DNA of 13,044 bases, taken from positions 1 to 13,044 of the forward strand of contig JAEOTK010000144.1 of assembly GCA_016839875.1 (NCBI GenBank), read 5' to 3'. Shown here one piece after another: positions 6,481-13,044 of the stretch (within the stretch, counting starts at the first letter, position 1; every line of letters starts with the position of its first letter). The notes below the pieces were generated by a model. The model searched no databases. It was not told where the DNA came from and worked only from the letters and a program-made list of their open reading frames with translations. Source of the DNA: Candidatus Heimdallarchaeota archaeon. GTDB lineage: Archaea; Asgardarchaeota; Heimdallarchaeia; Heimdallarchaeales; Heimdallarchaeaceae. The translations under genes and the position numbers were made by a program.

Positions 6481-8226
6481 GTGCATTCAATGCTTAGAAG
6501 GTTACAGTATAGTAGATATTTAGTAATGTGTCTTCTTATTGTAAGTTTCGTATTATTTTCACTGCCTACTGTAACAAATTCTGGGAATGTTAGTGCAAAT
6601 CAAAAAGAAAATTTTCCTATCTATCGAACACATTCTGAAAATGCAACTTTTATTTTTCAGTTAAATAGTACAGAGATTGAAAGAGGAGAAAATGATCTTA
6701 TCATGAGCTTTCAATTTACTTATGAGAATGGTTCCTTTATAAACGATGCAGATATTTATTATAACATTAGCAATCCTTCTGATGGTTTTGTTTATGAAAA
6801 ATCTCTATTAGTAAATTCATCAGATATATTCAACGAAACAGTAATTTGGTCAACTTTCAACAGTCAACCTGAAGGAAATTATACAGTTTTTGCCAGAGCA
6901 AATAGTACAACAACTACCGAATATAATATCACTAGAACATTTTACCTATCCGTTCCGGATTCTGGAAGAGTCAGAATGTTCTTTCCAGTAAATCCAGCTT
7001 ACATTTTAAGTGGTCAAAACAATGATATCCGTTGTTTGATTTCAAACGTTGGAGGTTCAACAGTAACCAATGTAACTGTAACAAATCAATTTGATAAAAG
7101 TGGAACTGAAGGAACTGTCATTATCTCACATGCACTTGTAGACTTAAATCTAACAGAAGGATCTACAGAAGAAGGAGTTTTTAGTTTCTATCCGGAGACG
7201 TTTTTATATCAGAAATATTCGTTTTCCATTTCTTACAGAACAATAGATGAACCAGAAATTGAGAGAATTCTAGCTAGTGATCCAATTGAAGTTATTGTAA
7301 TGCCAGATATCACTATTGAAAGTTATTTCTTACCTGACAATGTAACTATGGGGAGGACGTATACAATAGCTATGAATGTTAGAAATAGTCAAGGAGCACA
7401 ATTATTTATTACTCCTCGAGTTCAATGTGACAATATTGATTTCGAAGAGGATGGATTCGATACCTTGCCTGTAAGCCCTGGAGATCATCTTTTTGCATTA
7501 AGTGGACAACCAACTGAAGAAGGAAATACATTCATGTTATTTTGGATTGATCTTGAATGGGAAACTGTGGCAGAAACAAAATGGTATTCAACACTCCTCC
7601 CTACGATTATTCAACCAATTCTAATAATTCCCCGCGATGTTAATATTGACATCTTTAGTTCAATTGTAACTTATGGAATAATTTTCTCTGTTGTAATCTT
7701 AAGTATCGCTTATTTCTCTAGAGACGTGGTTAAAACAATTGCTAGAAGAGGAAAAATTTCTTCAGAAAAAACCTTTGTTGAAGCAACGTATCCTCTAGAT
7801 TCTGTTATATTGGATGGTAGTAATATAGCGTGGGAAGAGAAAAGTCTAGGAGAAAAACCAAAAATCAACAATATTGAAGCAATGATTAACAGACTCAGCA
7901 TGGCAAATTTCTCGAAAATAGTAACGGTAGCTGATGCAGCTTTAAGATATCAAATTGACAATCAGAAGAGATTGGATAAATTAGTAAAAGAAGGTGCAGT
8001 AAAGATGTTACCTGCTAGAGTAGATGGAGATAAATTTATCCTAAGATTGGCTGAAGAAGAAAATGCCATGATTGTTAGTAATGATATGTTCAAGGAATTT
8101 AGAGATATTGCCCCTTGGATAGATCAAAGGAGAATACCATATACAATATTAGATGGAGAAGTATATTTACATCCAACATCAGCTAGACTTTCACAAGAAG
8201 TTCTTAGTGAAGATGAAGAAGAGTAG
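6481..8226 (+). CDS. Single-pass membrane protein with extracellular Ig-like region and cytoplasmic Regnase-like NYN/PIN ribonuclease
   Basis: A 581-residue protein in four parts. Residues 1-40 carry a signal peptide (basic start, hydrophobic core about 13-30). Residues about 42-388 are beta-rich, with two or three Ig/CARDB-like modules (around 60-157, 163-275 and 276-385) and twelve N-X-S/T sequons (N54, N62, N83, N95, N112, N118, N133, N141, N149, N197, N223, N287), as expected for a glycosylated cell-surface region. One transmembrane helix spans about 391-412, followed by basic RRGK. Residues about 438-565 match the Zc3h12a/Regnase NYN ribonuclease pattern: VILDGSN (D445), VADAALR (D485), GDKFILRLA (D517), IVSND (D535), then W and GEVYLHP. 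The conserved acidic residues suggest an active metal-dependent RNase. The tail is acidic (SEDEEE). The start is GTG 6481; ATG 6490 is possible. A direct sense-and-cleave role is inference. Confidence 0.85.
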   Translation: MHSMLRRLQYSRYLVMCLLIVSFVLFSLPTVTNSGNVSANQKENFPIYRTHSENATFIFQLNSTEIERGENDLIMSFQFTYENGSFINDADIYYNISNPSDGFVYEKSLLVNSSDIFNETVIWSTFNSQPEGNYTVFARANSTTTTEYNITRTFYLSVPDSGRVRMFFPVNPAYILSGQNNDIRCLISNVGGSTVTNVTVTNQFDKSGTEGTVIISHALVDLNLTEGSTEEGVFSFYPETFLYQKYSFSISYRTIDEPEIERILASDPIEVIVMPDITIESYFLPDNVTMGRTYTIAMNVRNSQGAQLFITPRVQCDNIDFEEDGFDTLPVSPGDHLFALSGQPTEEGNTFMLFWIDLEWETVAETKWYSTLLPTIIQPILIIPRDVNIDIFSSIVTYGIIFSVVILSIAYFSRDVVKTIARRGKISSEKTFVEATYPLDSVILDGSNIAWEEKSLGEKPKINNIEAMINRLSMANFSKIVTVADAALRYQIDNQKRLDKLVKEGAVKMLPARVDGDKFILRLAEEENAMIVSNDMFKEFRDIAPWIDQRRIPYTILDGEVYLHPTSARLSQEVLSEDEEE

Positions 8227-8286
8227 TTTTAATAGCTTCATAGAATCATAATCAAAATATCTATTTCTTTATTGTTCGGTCAAAAC

Positions 8287-8306
8287 TGAGTCATTATAAA
8301 GACTCA
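8287..8306 (+). promoter_or_regulatory. Inverted repeat enclosing the TATA box of the winged-helix regulator
   Basis: TGAGTC (8287-8292) and GACTCA (8301-8306) form a perfect six-base inverted repeat whose eight-base spacer is the TATA element ATTATAAA. The box lies about 30 bases before ATG 8330. A protein bound here would block TBP, so this is a candidate operator, probably for autoregulation by the winged-helix protein encoded next. Confidence 0.5.
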
Positions 8307-8329
8307 TGTTTACATATATATGAAGTCAA

Positions 8330-9046
8330 ATGAATGTTGACCACGGGTATCAAGATAAGTCTCTCTTTGAATCTTACTCTCCAGTAATACCACAGATAGA
8401 CAATCTTCCGCAAGATTATTTCTATAGTACAGACTATGATTATCTTACACTACCTGAGGTTCAGCTTCTGTTAACTTTATCAGATTCTCAGATATCATAT
8501 TCTTTTTCTGGATTAAGGAAGACTACCTCTCTCCATCAACATCAATTGAGTAAAGCACTCAAAAGATTAAAGGATAGAGAATTTTTAGCTAAGAACAAAA
8601 ATGGAACTTATGAGCTTACTGATCTTGGAAGTATCTATACACGTGATTTACTAAATGATCTTATTAGGAAAAAAGCAGTAAGCTTGCGTAATAACAAATA
8701 CTATTCCAGACGAAGAAAACTAAAGTTCATTCCTCCAATTGATCAGCGTACTCTAACTAGAAATTTCGATAAGAGATGGTTTGGCAATTTTAGATATCTC
8801 TACAAACGAGAAACCGATCTTAAAATCGAACTTTGTTGGGAAGATAATAGTAACAATAAATTACTAATTAATATTGGTCAAAACGGGGAAGTGGATGTTG
8901 AATATAAATCACTAATTCCTGATTATTCAGAGTTTTATCAAGTTACCCACTGGATAATGAATGATATTTCAAATCAAAATGATGTAACTGTTCAGATGGT
9001 AGATCATGAATTAGACGAAAGTGTTGATAAAGTTCCTTATAATTGA
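8330..9046 (+). CDS. Winged-helix transcriptional regulator with unknown C-terminal domain
   Basis: A 238-residue cytoplasmic protein. Residues about 38-105 form a winged helix: LTLPEVQLLLTLSDSQ (first helix), FSGLRKTTSLHQHQLSKALKRLKDREF (helix-turn-helix, about 59-85), and a wing LAKNKNGTYELTDLGSIY. This is the layout of MarR-like or IclR-type archaeal regulators, and TYELTDLG is a typical wing ending. Residues 113-140 are very basic (IRKK, RRRKLKF), and the last 100 residues form an alpha/beta region (KIELCWEDNSNNKLLINIGQ) that I do not recognise and that could bind a ligand or a dimer partner. The promoter TATA box lies inside an inverted repeat, suggesting self-repression. It sits between the membrane RNase gene and the proteasome operon, both on the same strand, so either could be a target; this is not shown by the sequence. 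Confidence 0.8.
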   Translation: MNVDHGYQDKSLFESYSPVIPQIDNLPQDYFYSTDYDYLTLPEVQLLLTLSDSQISYSFSGLRKTTSLHQHQLSKALKRLKDREFLAKNKNGTYELTDLGSIYTRDLLNDLIRKKAVSLRNNKYYSRRRKLKFIPPIDQRTLTRNFDKRWFGNFRYLYKRETDLKIELCWEDNSNNKLLINIGQNGEVDVEYKSLIPDYSEFYQVTHWIMNDISNQNDVTVQMVDHELDESVDKVPYN

Positions 9047-9063
9047 TTTAATGTGAAAACACT

Positions 9064-9076
9064 AAATATTTAAATT
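9064..9076 (+). promoter_or_regulatory. TATA box of the proteasome operon
   Basis: AAATATTTAAATT is centred about 39 bases before the psmB start. This would give a leader of about 13 bases holding the GTGAGGT ribosome binding site. Confidence 0.5.
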
Positions 9077-9094
9077 AAACAATCAAAAAAAATA

Positions 9095-9101
9095 GTGAGG
9101 T
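9095..9101 (+). promoter_or_regulatory. Strong ribosome binding site of psmB
   Basis: GTGAGGT lies seven bases before ATG 9109. It is one of the few clear Shine-Dalgarno sequences in the window and sets the start of the beta propeptide. Confidence 0.55.
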
Positions 9102-9108
9102 ATAAGTA

Positions 9109-9771
9109 ATGAATAACCCAAATTTCAACGGGATGAACAATAATCCCATTATGGAACCCAAACATGGTACTACTACTGTTGCATTGCAATTTAAGGGAGG
9201 AGTGGCTGTAGCAGCAGATAGAAGAGCATCAATGGGAACTTTTGTAGCCTCAAAGAAAGCTGAAAAATTACATGAGCTCAATGAATTCACTGTAGCAACA
9301 ATTGCTGGAATGGTATCAGATGCGCAATATCTTGTAAATCTAACTCGTGCTAATATCAACTTGTATGAACTCGGAAGAGGTTATGCCCCTACAACTAAAA
9401 TGGCTGGAAACTTGTTAGCTTCCATCATGTATGAACAATATAGATCTTATTTCCCATACTGGGTTAATATGATGATTTGTGGTTTAGATAATGAAGGACC
9501 ACACGTTTATACGCTAGACATGGCGGGTGGTATAGGTGATGAAGATTTTGCATCAACAGGTTCAGGATCTCCAATTGCATATGGTGTTCTAGAATCGCAA
9601 TGGAAACCAGATTTAACTGAAGCACAAGGTATCAAAATTGTCGTAACAGCTCTTAAGACTGCAATTAGCAGAGATGCAGCCACCGGCGATGGAATGGATG
9701 TAGCAGTTGTAAATAAAAAAGGGATAAAGAGACTTACACATGAAGAAGTGCAAGCTTTATTGGAGGTATAA
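9109..9771 (+). CDS. psmB: 20S proteasome beta subunit (catalytic)
   Basis: This is the peptidase subunit of the archaeal 20S proteasome; it forms the two inner seven-member rings. The 220-residue precursor has a 20-residue propeptide ending in HG, and autocleavage before TTTVALQF would expose the catalytic Thr1 (T21 of the precursor). With that numbering Asp17 (AADRRAS) and Lys33 (AEKLHE), the other members of the active site, fall exactly in place. STGSGSPIAYGVLE and SRDAATGDGMDVAVV are further family motifs. The mature chain of 200 residues is of normal length. The Asn-rich propeptide (MNNPNFNGMNNNP) is unusual in composition but short, as in other archaea. The alpha subunit follows three bases after the stop with its SD site overlapping the end of psmB, so the two are translationally linked and made together. 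Confidence 0.97.
   Translation: MNNPNFNGMNNNPIMEPKHGTTTVALQFKGGVAVAADRRASMGTFVASKKAEKLHELNEFTVATIAGMVSDAQYLVNLTRANINLYELGRGYAPTTKMAGNLLASIMYEQYRSYFPYWVNMMICGLDNEGPHVYTLDMAGGIGDEDFASTGSGSPIAYGVLESQWKPDLTEAQGIKIVVTALKTAISRDAATGDGMDVAVVNKKGIKRLTHEEVQALLEV
9762..9767 (+). promoter_or_regulatory. Ribosome binding site of psmA inside psmB
   Basis: GGAGGT overlaps the last codons of psmB and lies seven bases before ATG 9775. It is a near-perfect Shine-Dalgarno sequence for the second gene of the operon. Confidence 0.6.
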
Positions 9772-9774
9772 AAA

Positions 9775-10431
9775 ATGTTAGGACCACAATCAATGGGATA
9801 CGACAGATCACCTCTTATGTATTCTCCAGAAGGAAGAATTATCCAAACAGAATATGCTAGAGAATCAGTTCGAAGAGGAAGCATTGCAATCGGAATTAAA
9901 AGCACAAATGGTGTAGTTTTAGCAGGTTTACTTAGAGTAGTAGATTTGGAAGAACCAGATCTGAAAATACACAAAATTGCAGAAAAAATCCAAGCAATAT
10001 TCGCAGGTGTTGCAGCTGATGGAAGAGTATTAATCAGCAGAGCGAGACTAGAAGCAGAAATTTTTAGATTAACCTACAAAGTTCCTATAGACGTTCGCGG
10101 TTTAGCAATCAAAATTGGTGACTATGTACAGATATTTACACAACAAGGTGGATTAAGACCCTTTGGTGTTGGAATGCTCTTTGGAGGACTTGACGAAACA
10201 GGTCCAAGTCTTCAGTTTGTAGATCCAGGTGGTGGAGTCAAATCTTGTAAAGCTAAAGCTTTAGGTGATGGTGATTCTGAAGCTATTGCATATTTAAAAG
10301 AAAAGTACAGCGATGAGCTAACCACAGAGCAAATGGTTGACATAGCAAAAGAAGCAATAAAGAAAGCTTCTAGGGATACAGAATTAACTGATGCAAATAT
10401 TGCAATTGAGATAATGCCTTTCAAAGCATAA
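9775..10431 (+). CDS. psmA: 20S proteasome alpha subunit
   Basis: A 218-residue alpha subunit forming the outer rings that gate the 20S chamber and dock the regulatory ATPase. The N-terminal gate and helix H0 signature is clear: YDRSPLMYSPEGRIIQTEYA (residues 9-28), followed by RESVRRGSIAIGIKS. Further marks are VAADGRVLISRARLEAE, QQGGLRPFGVGMLFGG and FVDPGGGVKSCKAKALGDG. There is no catalytic threonine, as expected. By hand alignment with the Thermoplasma subunit, K64 (DLKIHKI) falls at the pocket lysine used by HbYX tails of PAN or Cdc48 ATPases. The protein is somewhat shorter than most archaeal alpha subunits: it ends right after the last strand (IAIEIMPFKA) and lacks the usual C-terminal helix. 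An alternative start at M7 is less likely because the SD site fits the first ATG. Confidence 0.95.
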   Translation: MLGPQSMGYDRSPLMYSPEGRIIQTEYARESVRRGSIAIGIKSTNGVVLAGLLRVVDLEEPDLKIHKIAEKIQAIFAGVAADGRVLISRARLEAEIFRLTYKVPIDVRGLAIKIGDYVQIFTQQGGLRPFGVGMLFGGLDETGPSLQFVDPGGGVKSCKAKALGDGDSEAIAYLKEKYSDELTTEQMVDIAKEAIKKASRDTELTDANIAIEIMPFKA

Positions 10432-10437
10432 ACATAA

Positions 10438-10467
10438 TTATCTCTCTTACTCTTTTTATTTTTCTTC
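10438..10467 (+). terminator. Pyrimidine/T-rich terminator after psmA
   Basis: A few bases after the psmA stop the plus strand becomes T-rich (ATCTCTCTTACTCTTTTTAT, then TTTTTCTTC), ahead of the TATA box of the next gene. This suggests the proteasome operon ends here. Confidence 0.5.
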
Positions 10468-10477
10468 GATATAAATC

Positions 10478-10486
10478 TATAAATAG
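10478..10486 (+). promoter_or_regulatory. TATA box of the MBL nuclease gene
   Basis: TATAAATAG is centred about 35 bases before ATG 10517, giving a predicted leader of about nine bases. A second similar element (GATATAAAT) overlaps just upstream. Confidence 0.5.
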
Positions 10487-10516
10487 ATTAGACCAGACAT
10501 TTGTCCTAGAAATGGA

Positions 10517-11545
10517 ATGAAAGTTTATAGATCAGATGCTACAAGAATTGAAACAAAAGATTGGAAGATTGTATGTGATAGTACAAACTCAAAATTCCAT
10601 CCTTTAGTGTTCTACAGTCATGCTCATTCTGATCATATTCCAAAAAAACTTCCTCAAACCGATGTTATTTCTTCGCATGAAACCCAGATGCTTCTAAAGA
10701 ATATTGTTAGCAACTATTCAGATGTAAGTTTTCATGATTCTTTTTCAATAGGTAACACAGAGTTTACACAAAAATCTGCAGGACATATTGTTGGTTCTAC
10801 TGCACTTCATATTGATTCAGAAGATAGTAAACTAATCTATACTGGTGATGTATCAATTAGGAATAAGGGATTCATTGAACCTTTCAAACCAGAAAAATGT
10901 GATACTCTAATCATTGAGAGTACATTTGGAAGTCCAGAATATGAATTCCCATCTTATGAGGAGGAAATAAAACGAACAAAAGAATTGATTATAGAATATC
11001 AAGAGAGTGGAACTCCAGTTGTTCTTATGGGATATGCTTTAGGGAAAGCTCAAATGCTCTATCATGCATTTTCTAATCTTTCCGAAAACATCATTCTTCA
11101 TGGTTCAAATTTCCGAATAAATTCTATATTGCAAAACGAAAAGCTTGATAATTCTATTGAAGCGATATCATATCAAGATGCGAAAACAACAAATTTGTTG
11201 CAGGAGACAAATAACTGGATATTCTTCACCCCACTTAAATCAGGAAGAGATCCTTTCTTCTCATTTTTAAAAGACAAATATAATGCAAAACTATTTGCTT
11301 TCTCGGGTTGGTGTTTATCCTCTAACTACAAATTCAGAATGGCGGTCGATCATGGCATTACTATTTCGGACCATGCAGATTTTTCCGAATTAATGGAAAT
11401 TTGTAAGGTATGTGATCCCCAACAAATATTTACAGTATATGGTCATTGTGAAAGATTTGCAGCTGAATTACGAAGGGAAGGGTATACAGCTGTTCCTTTA
11501 TCAAAACAAACAATCCTTGATTCCTACTTCAAGAAGAATCAGTAA
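10517..11545 (+). CDS. Metallo-beta-lactamase-fold nuclease (ligase-associated exonuclease/SNM1-CPSF type)
   Basis: A 342-residue MBL-fold hydrolase with all metal motifs: SHAHSDH (H35, H37, D39, H40), AGH (H90), YTGD (D111), ISDHAD (H286) and a late YGH (H310). The order and neighbouring sequences IIESTFGSPEYEFPS (132-146), GYALGKAQ (172-179), FSGWC (262-266) and the tail FAAELRREGYTAVPL match the ligase-associated DNA exonuclease branch, which is related to SNM1 and CPSF73 proteins. It probably cuts DNA or RNA ends using two zinc ions. In bacteria this branch lies beside a DNA ligase and an Lhr-type helicase; here neither is present, and the neighbours are the proteasome operon and a small Mrr-like protein. 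It has its own promoter. The stop codon overlaps the 3' end of the convergent gene by seven bases. RNA processing is the main alternative role. Confidence 0.87.
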   Translation: MKVYRSDATRIETKDWKIVCDSTNSKFHPLVFYSHAHSDHIPKKLPQTDVISSHETQMLLKNIVSNYSDVSFHDSFSIGNTEFTQKSAGHIVGSTALHIDSEDSKLIYTGDVSIRNKGFIEPFKPEKCDTLIIESTFGSPEYEFPSYEEEIKRTKELIIEYQESGTPVVLMGYALGKAQMLYHAFSNLSENIILHGSNFRINSILQNEKLDNSIEAISYQDAKTTNLLQETNNWIFFTPLKSGRDPFFSFLKDKYNAKLFAFSGWCLSSNYKFRMAVDHGITISDHADFSELMEICKVCDPQQIFTVYGHCERFAAELRREGYTAVPLSKQTILDSYFKKNQ

Positions 11546-11907
11546 ATTGCAATTAGATCTTCCACACTCTTCTCTCGATAGAGTATTTCATTTAGTAGAA
11601 CTACTTGTATTGGTATATCACGTCTTGCTAAGAAATCTCTAGCGTTTCCACTTATTGAGTTACATACTAAAACTAATTTTTTCAAATTGAGTGATTTTAT
11701 TAATTGCTCAAGTTGTAGTAATTTGTTAGTAGGTATTGTTCTTTTCCAGTTCATTGTAACAATACCAATTTGATGTGCCTGTAAATAGAAATCAATTACA
11801 AAGTTTCTTCTTCCGAATCTGAATGAAGCATTTTCTATGACATCCATTTTTCTTAGACTTAGTTCATTTCTTAGTACATGGTTGATTACAGATTCTTGAG
11901 TATCCAT
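11539..11907 (-). CDS. Small Mrr/restriction-endonuclease-like protein, possibly inactive
   Basis: A 122-residue protein whose pattern resembles the Mrr-type PD-(D/E)xK fold: N-terminal helix MDTQESVINHVLRNEL, strand NFVIDFYLQ (D39), strand QIGIVTMNWKR (K55), a helix NKLLQLEQLIKSLN, strand KLVLVCNS, a helix NARDFLARR, strand IPIQVVLLNEIL. In active enzymes the second strand carries Glu or Gln two residues before the lysine; here it is Asn (N53), so catalysis is doubtful and a DNA-binding or structural role is possible. I chose ATG 11907 because a TATA-like GTTTTTAAT lies about 26 bases upstream on the minus strand (11929-11937). ATG 11955 would add 16 hydrophobic residues (MLILTLVF...) across that box. 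It converges on the MBL nuclease gene, overlapping by seven bases. Confidence 0.65.
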   Translation of the reverse strand: MDTQESVINHVLRNELSLRKMDVIENASFRFGRRNFVIDFYLQAHQIGIVTMNWKRTIPTNKLLQLEQLIKSLNLKKLVLVCNSISGNARDFLARRDIPIQVVLLNEILYREKSVEDLIAIY

Positions 11908-11928
11908 CAACGTAAAAAAGCAGTCGCT

Positions 11929-11937
11929 ATTAAAAAC
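11929..11937 (-). promoter_or_regulatory. TATA-like box deciding the start of the Mrr-like gene
   Basis: ATTAAAAAC on the plus strand reads GTTTTTAAT on the coding strand and is centred about 26 bases before ATG 11907, fitting a leaderless transcript. Confidence 0.35.
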
Positions 11938-12041
11938 AAGGGTTAATATCAGCATATTATTCTGGAAACATCAAAAAACACACATTATTGACAAAAAAGG
12001 TAAAACGAGAAAATACGAAGAAAAGATAGAAATTGAAAATA

Positions 12042-13044
12042 TTATCCAAAGATGTATCTCATTTCTTTACGATTCGAGTACCTTGAAAGAAGTCTATCTA
12101 CTAAAGATACATGTTTCTTAATCATAAACCTTGGAATGTCATCATAGACAAATAAGAAATCTACTTTTTTCCTTTCTATTTTCTCTGTTTTCTCTTGTAT
12201 TTTATACTCTATTTTCTCCTTAGTTACATTCGTCAAAGAACACGCAATACCAGTTTCCAATTCTTCTTTTGTGAACATTATCACAGATTTACCAATTATG
12301 GATTTTAGCAAGCTTGTTTGAACTTCTTTCTTTTCCTTTGTAAATCTTAATAAAACTGGAGGAAGATCTATGAAAATTTCTTCTCCCTTTAATTCAACTT
12401 TCTTTACTTCCTTTCCATCATCTACTTCAAAAGCAAAATTTGAATTTGCTAATCTGTCTTTTAGTTGAATATCTGTAAGTTTTGCTCTTCTATCTGCACC
12501 TGTCATATAGAAGAAGACTTCTTGATCTTTGAATTTTGAGAGATAAGCAATCGGTCTTCCTGTGTAATTCTTCTCAAATGTTTCAGAATCTTCTTCTAAT
12601 GATTCAAAACTGAAGATGGGACGATTGTTTTTCTTTGCTTTTTTCCAAGAAACAAGTTTTCCAATTTTTCCATCTTTGAAAAGATAGTTTTCGTTAATTC
12701 TTGCATCGTGAATAGTATAATCAGAGATTAAGATTTGTCTTTCTTCCTCTTTGTTTTTTACTCGTAAGAAAAGTGGTTGACAGATTGTATCACTAACTTG
12801 AACTCCCAATACATCACCCTCGACTAGATCATCAAAAATTTGATCATAAGCTACTATTCTTCTTCCTTCCAAGAGTTTCAGAATCTTATCCATCCTAGTT
12901 ATTTCTAAGAAAGACTTGACACCTTCATCTCCATAATATTCATTATATCTTTCAGAGATTAAGTCAGAGAATTGTTCTCTTTTTGCAGATAGATTCTTTA
13001 TTGCTTTCTTCCTGATGAAATTTGGTAATAGTAGCCAATAAGGT
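12042..13044 (-). CDS. Unrecognised protein, 5' part beyond the right edge
   Basis: From the stop at 12042 the minus-strand frame stays open through the ATG at 12893 and on to the window edge. The extra fifty codons look like real coding sequence (NFIRKKAIKNLSAKREQFSD, then SERYNEYYGDEGVKSFLEI), so ATG 12893 is probably internal and the gene is truncated. At least 333 residues are visible. I do not recognise the family. The protein is soluble, lysine- and glutamate-rich, and mostly strand-like, with several similar short blocks (GRRIVAYDQ, GRPIAYLSKF, IIGKSVIMFTKEEL) that might be repeated small beta-barrels of the PRC type, seen by eye only. The C-terminus is basic (RLLSRYSNRKEMRYIFG). No catalytic motif, membrane span or signal is visible. 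It is tandem with the Mrr-like gene on the same strand, separated by 134 bases. Confidence 0.75.
   Translation of the reverse strand, partial: PYWLLLPNFIRKKAIKNLSAKREQFSDLISERYNEYYGDEGVKSFLEITRMDKILKLLEGRRIVAYDQIFDDLVEGDVLGVQVSDTICQPLFLRVKNKEEERQILISDYTIHDARINENYLFKDGKIGKLVSWKKAKKNNRPIFSFESLEEDSETFEKNYTGRPIAYLSKFKDQEVFFYMTGADRRAKLTDIQLKDRLANSNFAFEVDDGKEVKKVELKGEEIFIDLPPVLLRFTKEKKEVQTSLLKSIIGKSVIMFTKEELETGIACSLTNVTKEKIEYKIQEKTEKIERKKVDFLFVYDDIPRFMIKKHVSLVDRLLSRYSNRKEMRYIFG

Noticed and set aside
9507..9974. Long minus-strand open frame of 155 codons.
   Set aside because: It is the shadow of the well-defined psmB and psmA genes and has no recognisable domain.
11412..11642. Plus-strand open frame of 76 codons over the end of the MBL nuclease gene.
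   Set aside because: It overlaps two supported genes in other frames, and its translation looks like shadow sequence.
1..13044. Looked for CRISPR arrays, transposases, integrases, terminal inverted repeats and toxin-antitoxin pairs.
   Set aside because: No regularly spaced repeats, no recombinase motifs and no small toxin-antitoxin pair were found; codon and base use look even across the window.

Overview
The window reads as AT-rich chromosomal DNA from an archaeon. The evidence is a proteasome with separate beta and alpha subunits, an archaeal-pattern RNase P RNA, TATA boxes about 26-30 bases ahead of start codons, several apparently leaderless genes, and Shine-Dalgarno sites mainly at genes placed inside operons. 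An Asgard-type lineage is my guess. It rests on the style of the proteins (a helical repeat joined to a longin/roadblock-like domain, a Regnase-like ribonuclease, many small winged-helix proteins) and not on a marker gene. I see no mobile element, CRISPR array or phage gene.

Left part (1-2540): the end of a CBS-pair protein cut by the window edge; an aminoglycoside-phosphotransferase-fold kinase; an unrecognised protein on the minus strand; then a divergent intergenic region with a repeated ATCGCGGATA element ahead of a small winged-helix protein.

Middle left (2600-5470): a thioredoxin-reductase-like flavoprotein with CxxC but altered cofactor motifs; a PIG-L/LmbE deacetylase closely followed by a helical-repeat plus longin-like protein (probable two-gene operon); then tRNA-Arg(GCG) with encoded CCA on the minus strand.

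Centre (5570-9046): a small possible winged-helix protein (minus); RNase P RNA (rnpB) with its P1 and P4 helices visible; the most unusual gene of the window, a membrane protein with a glycosylation-site-rich extracellular half and a cytoplasmic Regnase/Zc3h12a-type NYN ribonuclease domain; and a winged-helix regulator whose TATA box lies exactly inside an inverted repeat.

Right part (9060-13044): a psmB-psmA operon encoding the 20S proteasome; a metallo-beta-lactamase nuclease of the ligase-associated exonuclease type; a convergent small Mrr-like protein with a doubtful active site; and an unrecognised minus-strand gene that runs off the right edge. RNA maturation and turnover (RNase P RNA, NYN RNase, MBL nuclease) and protein turnover (proteasome) lie close together. 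This is a theme of the window and does not prove a shared pathway.
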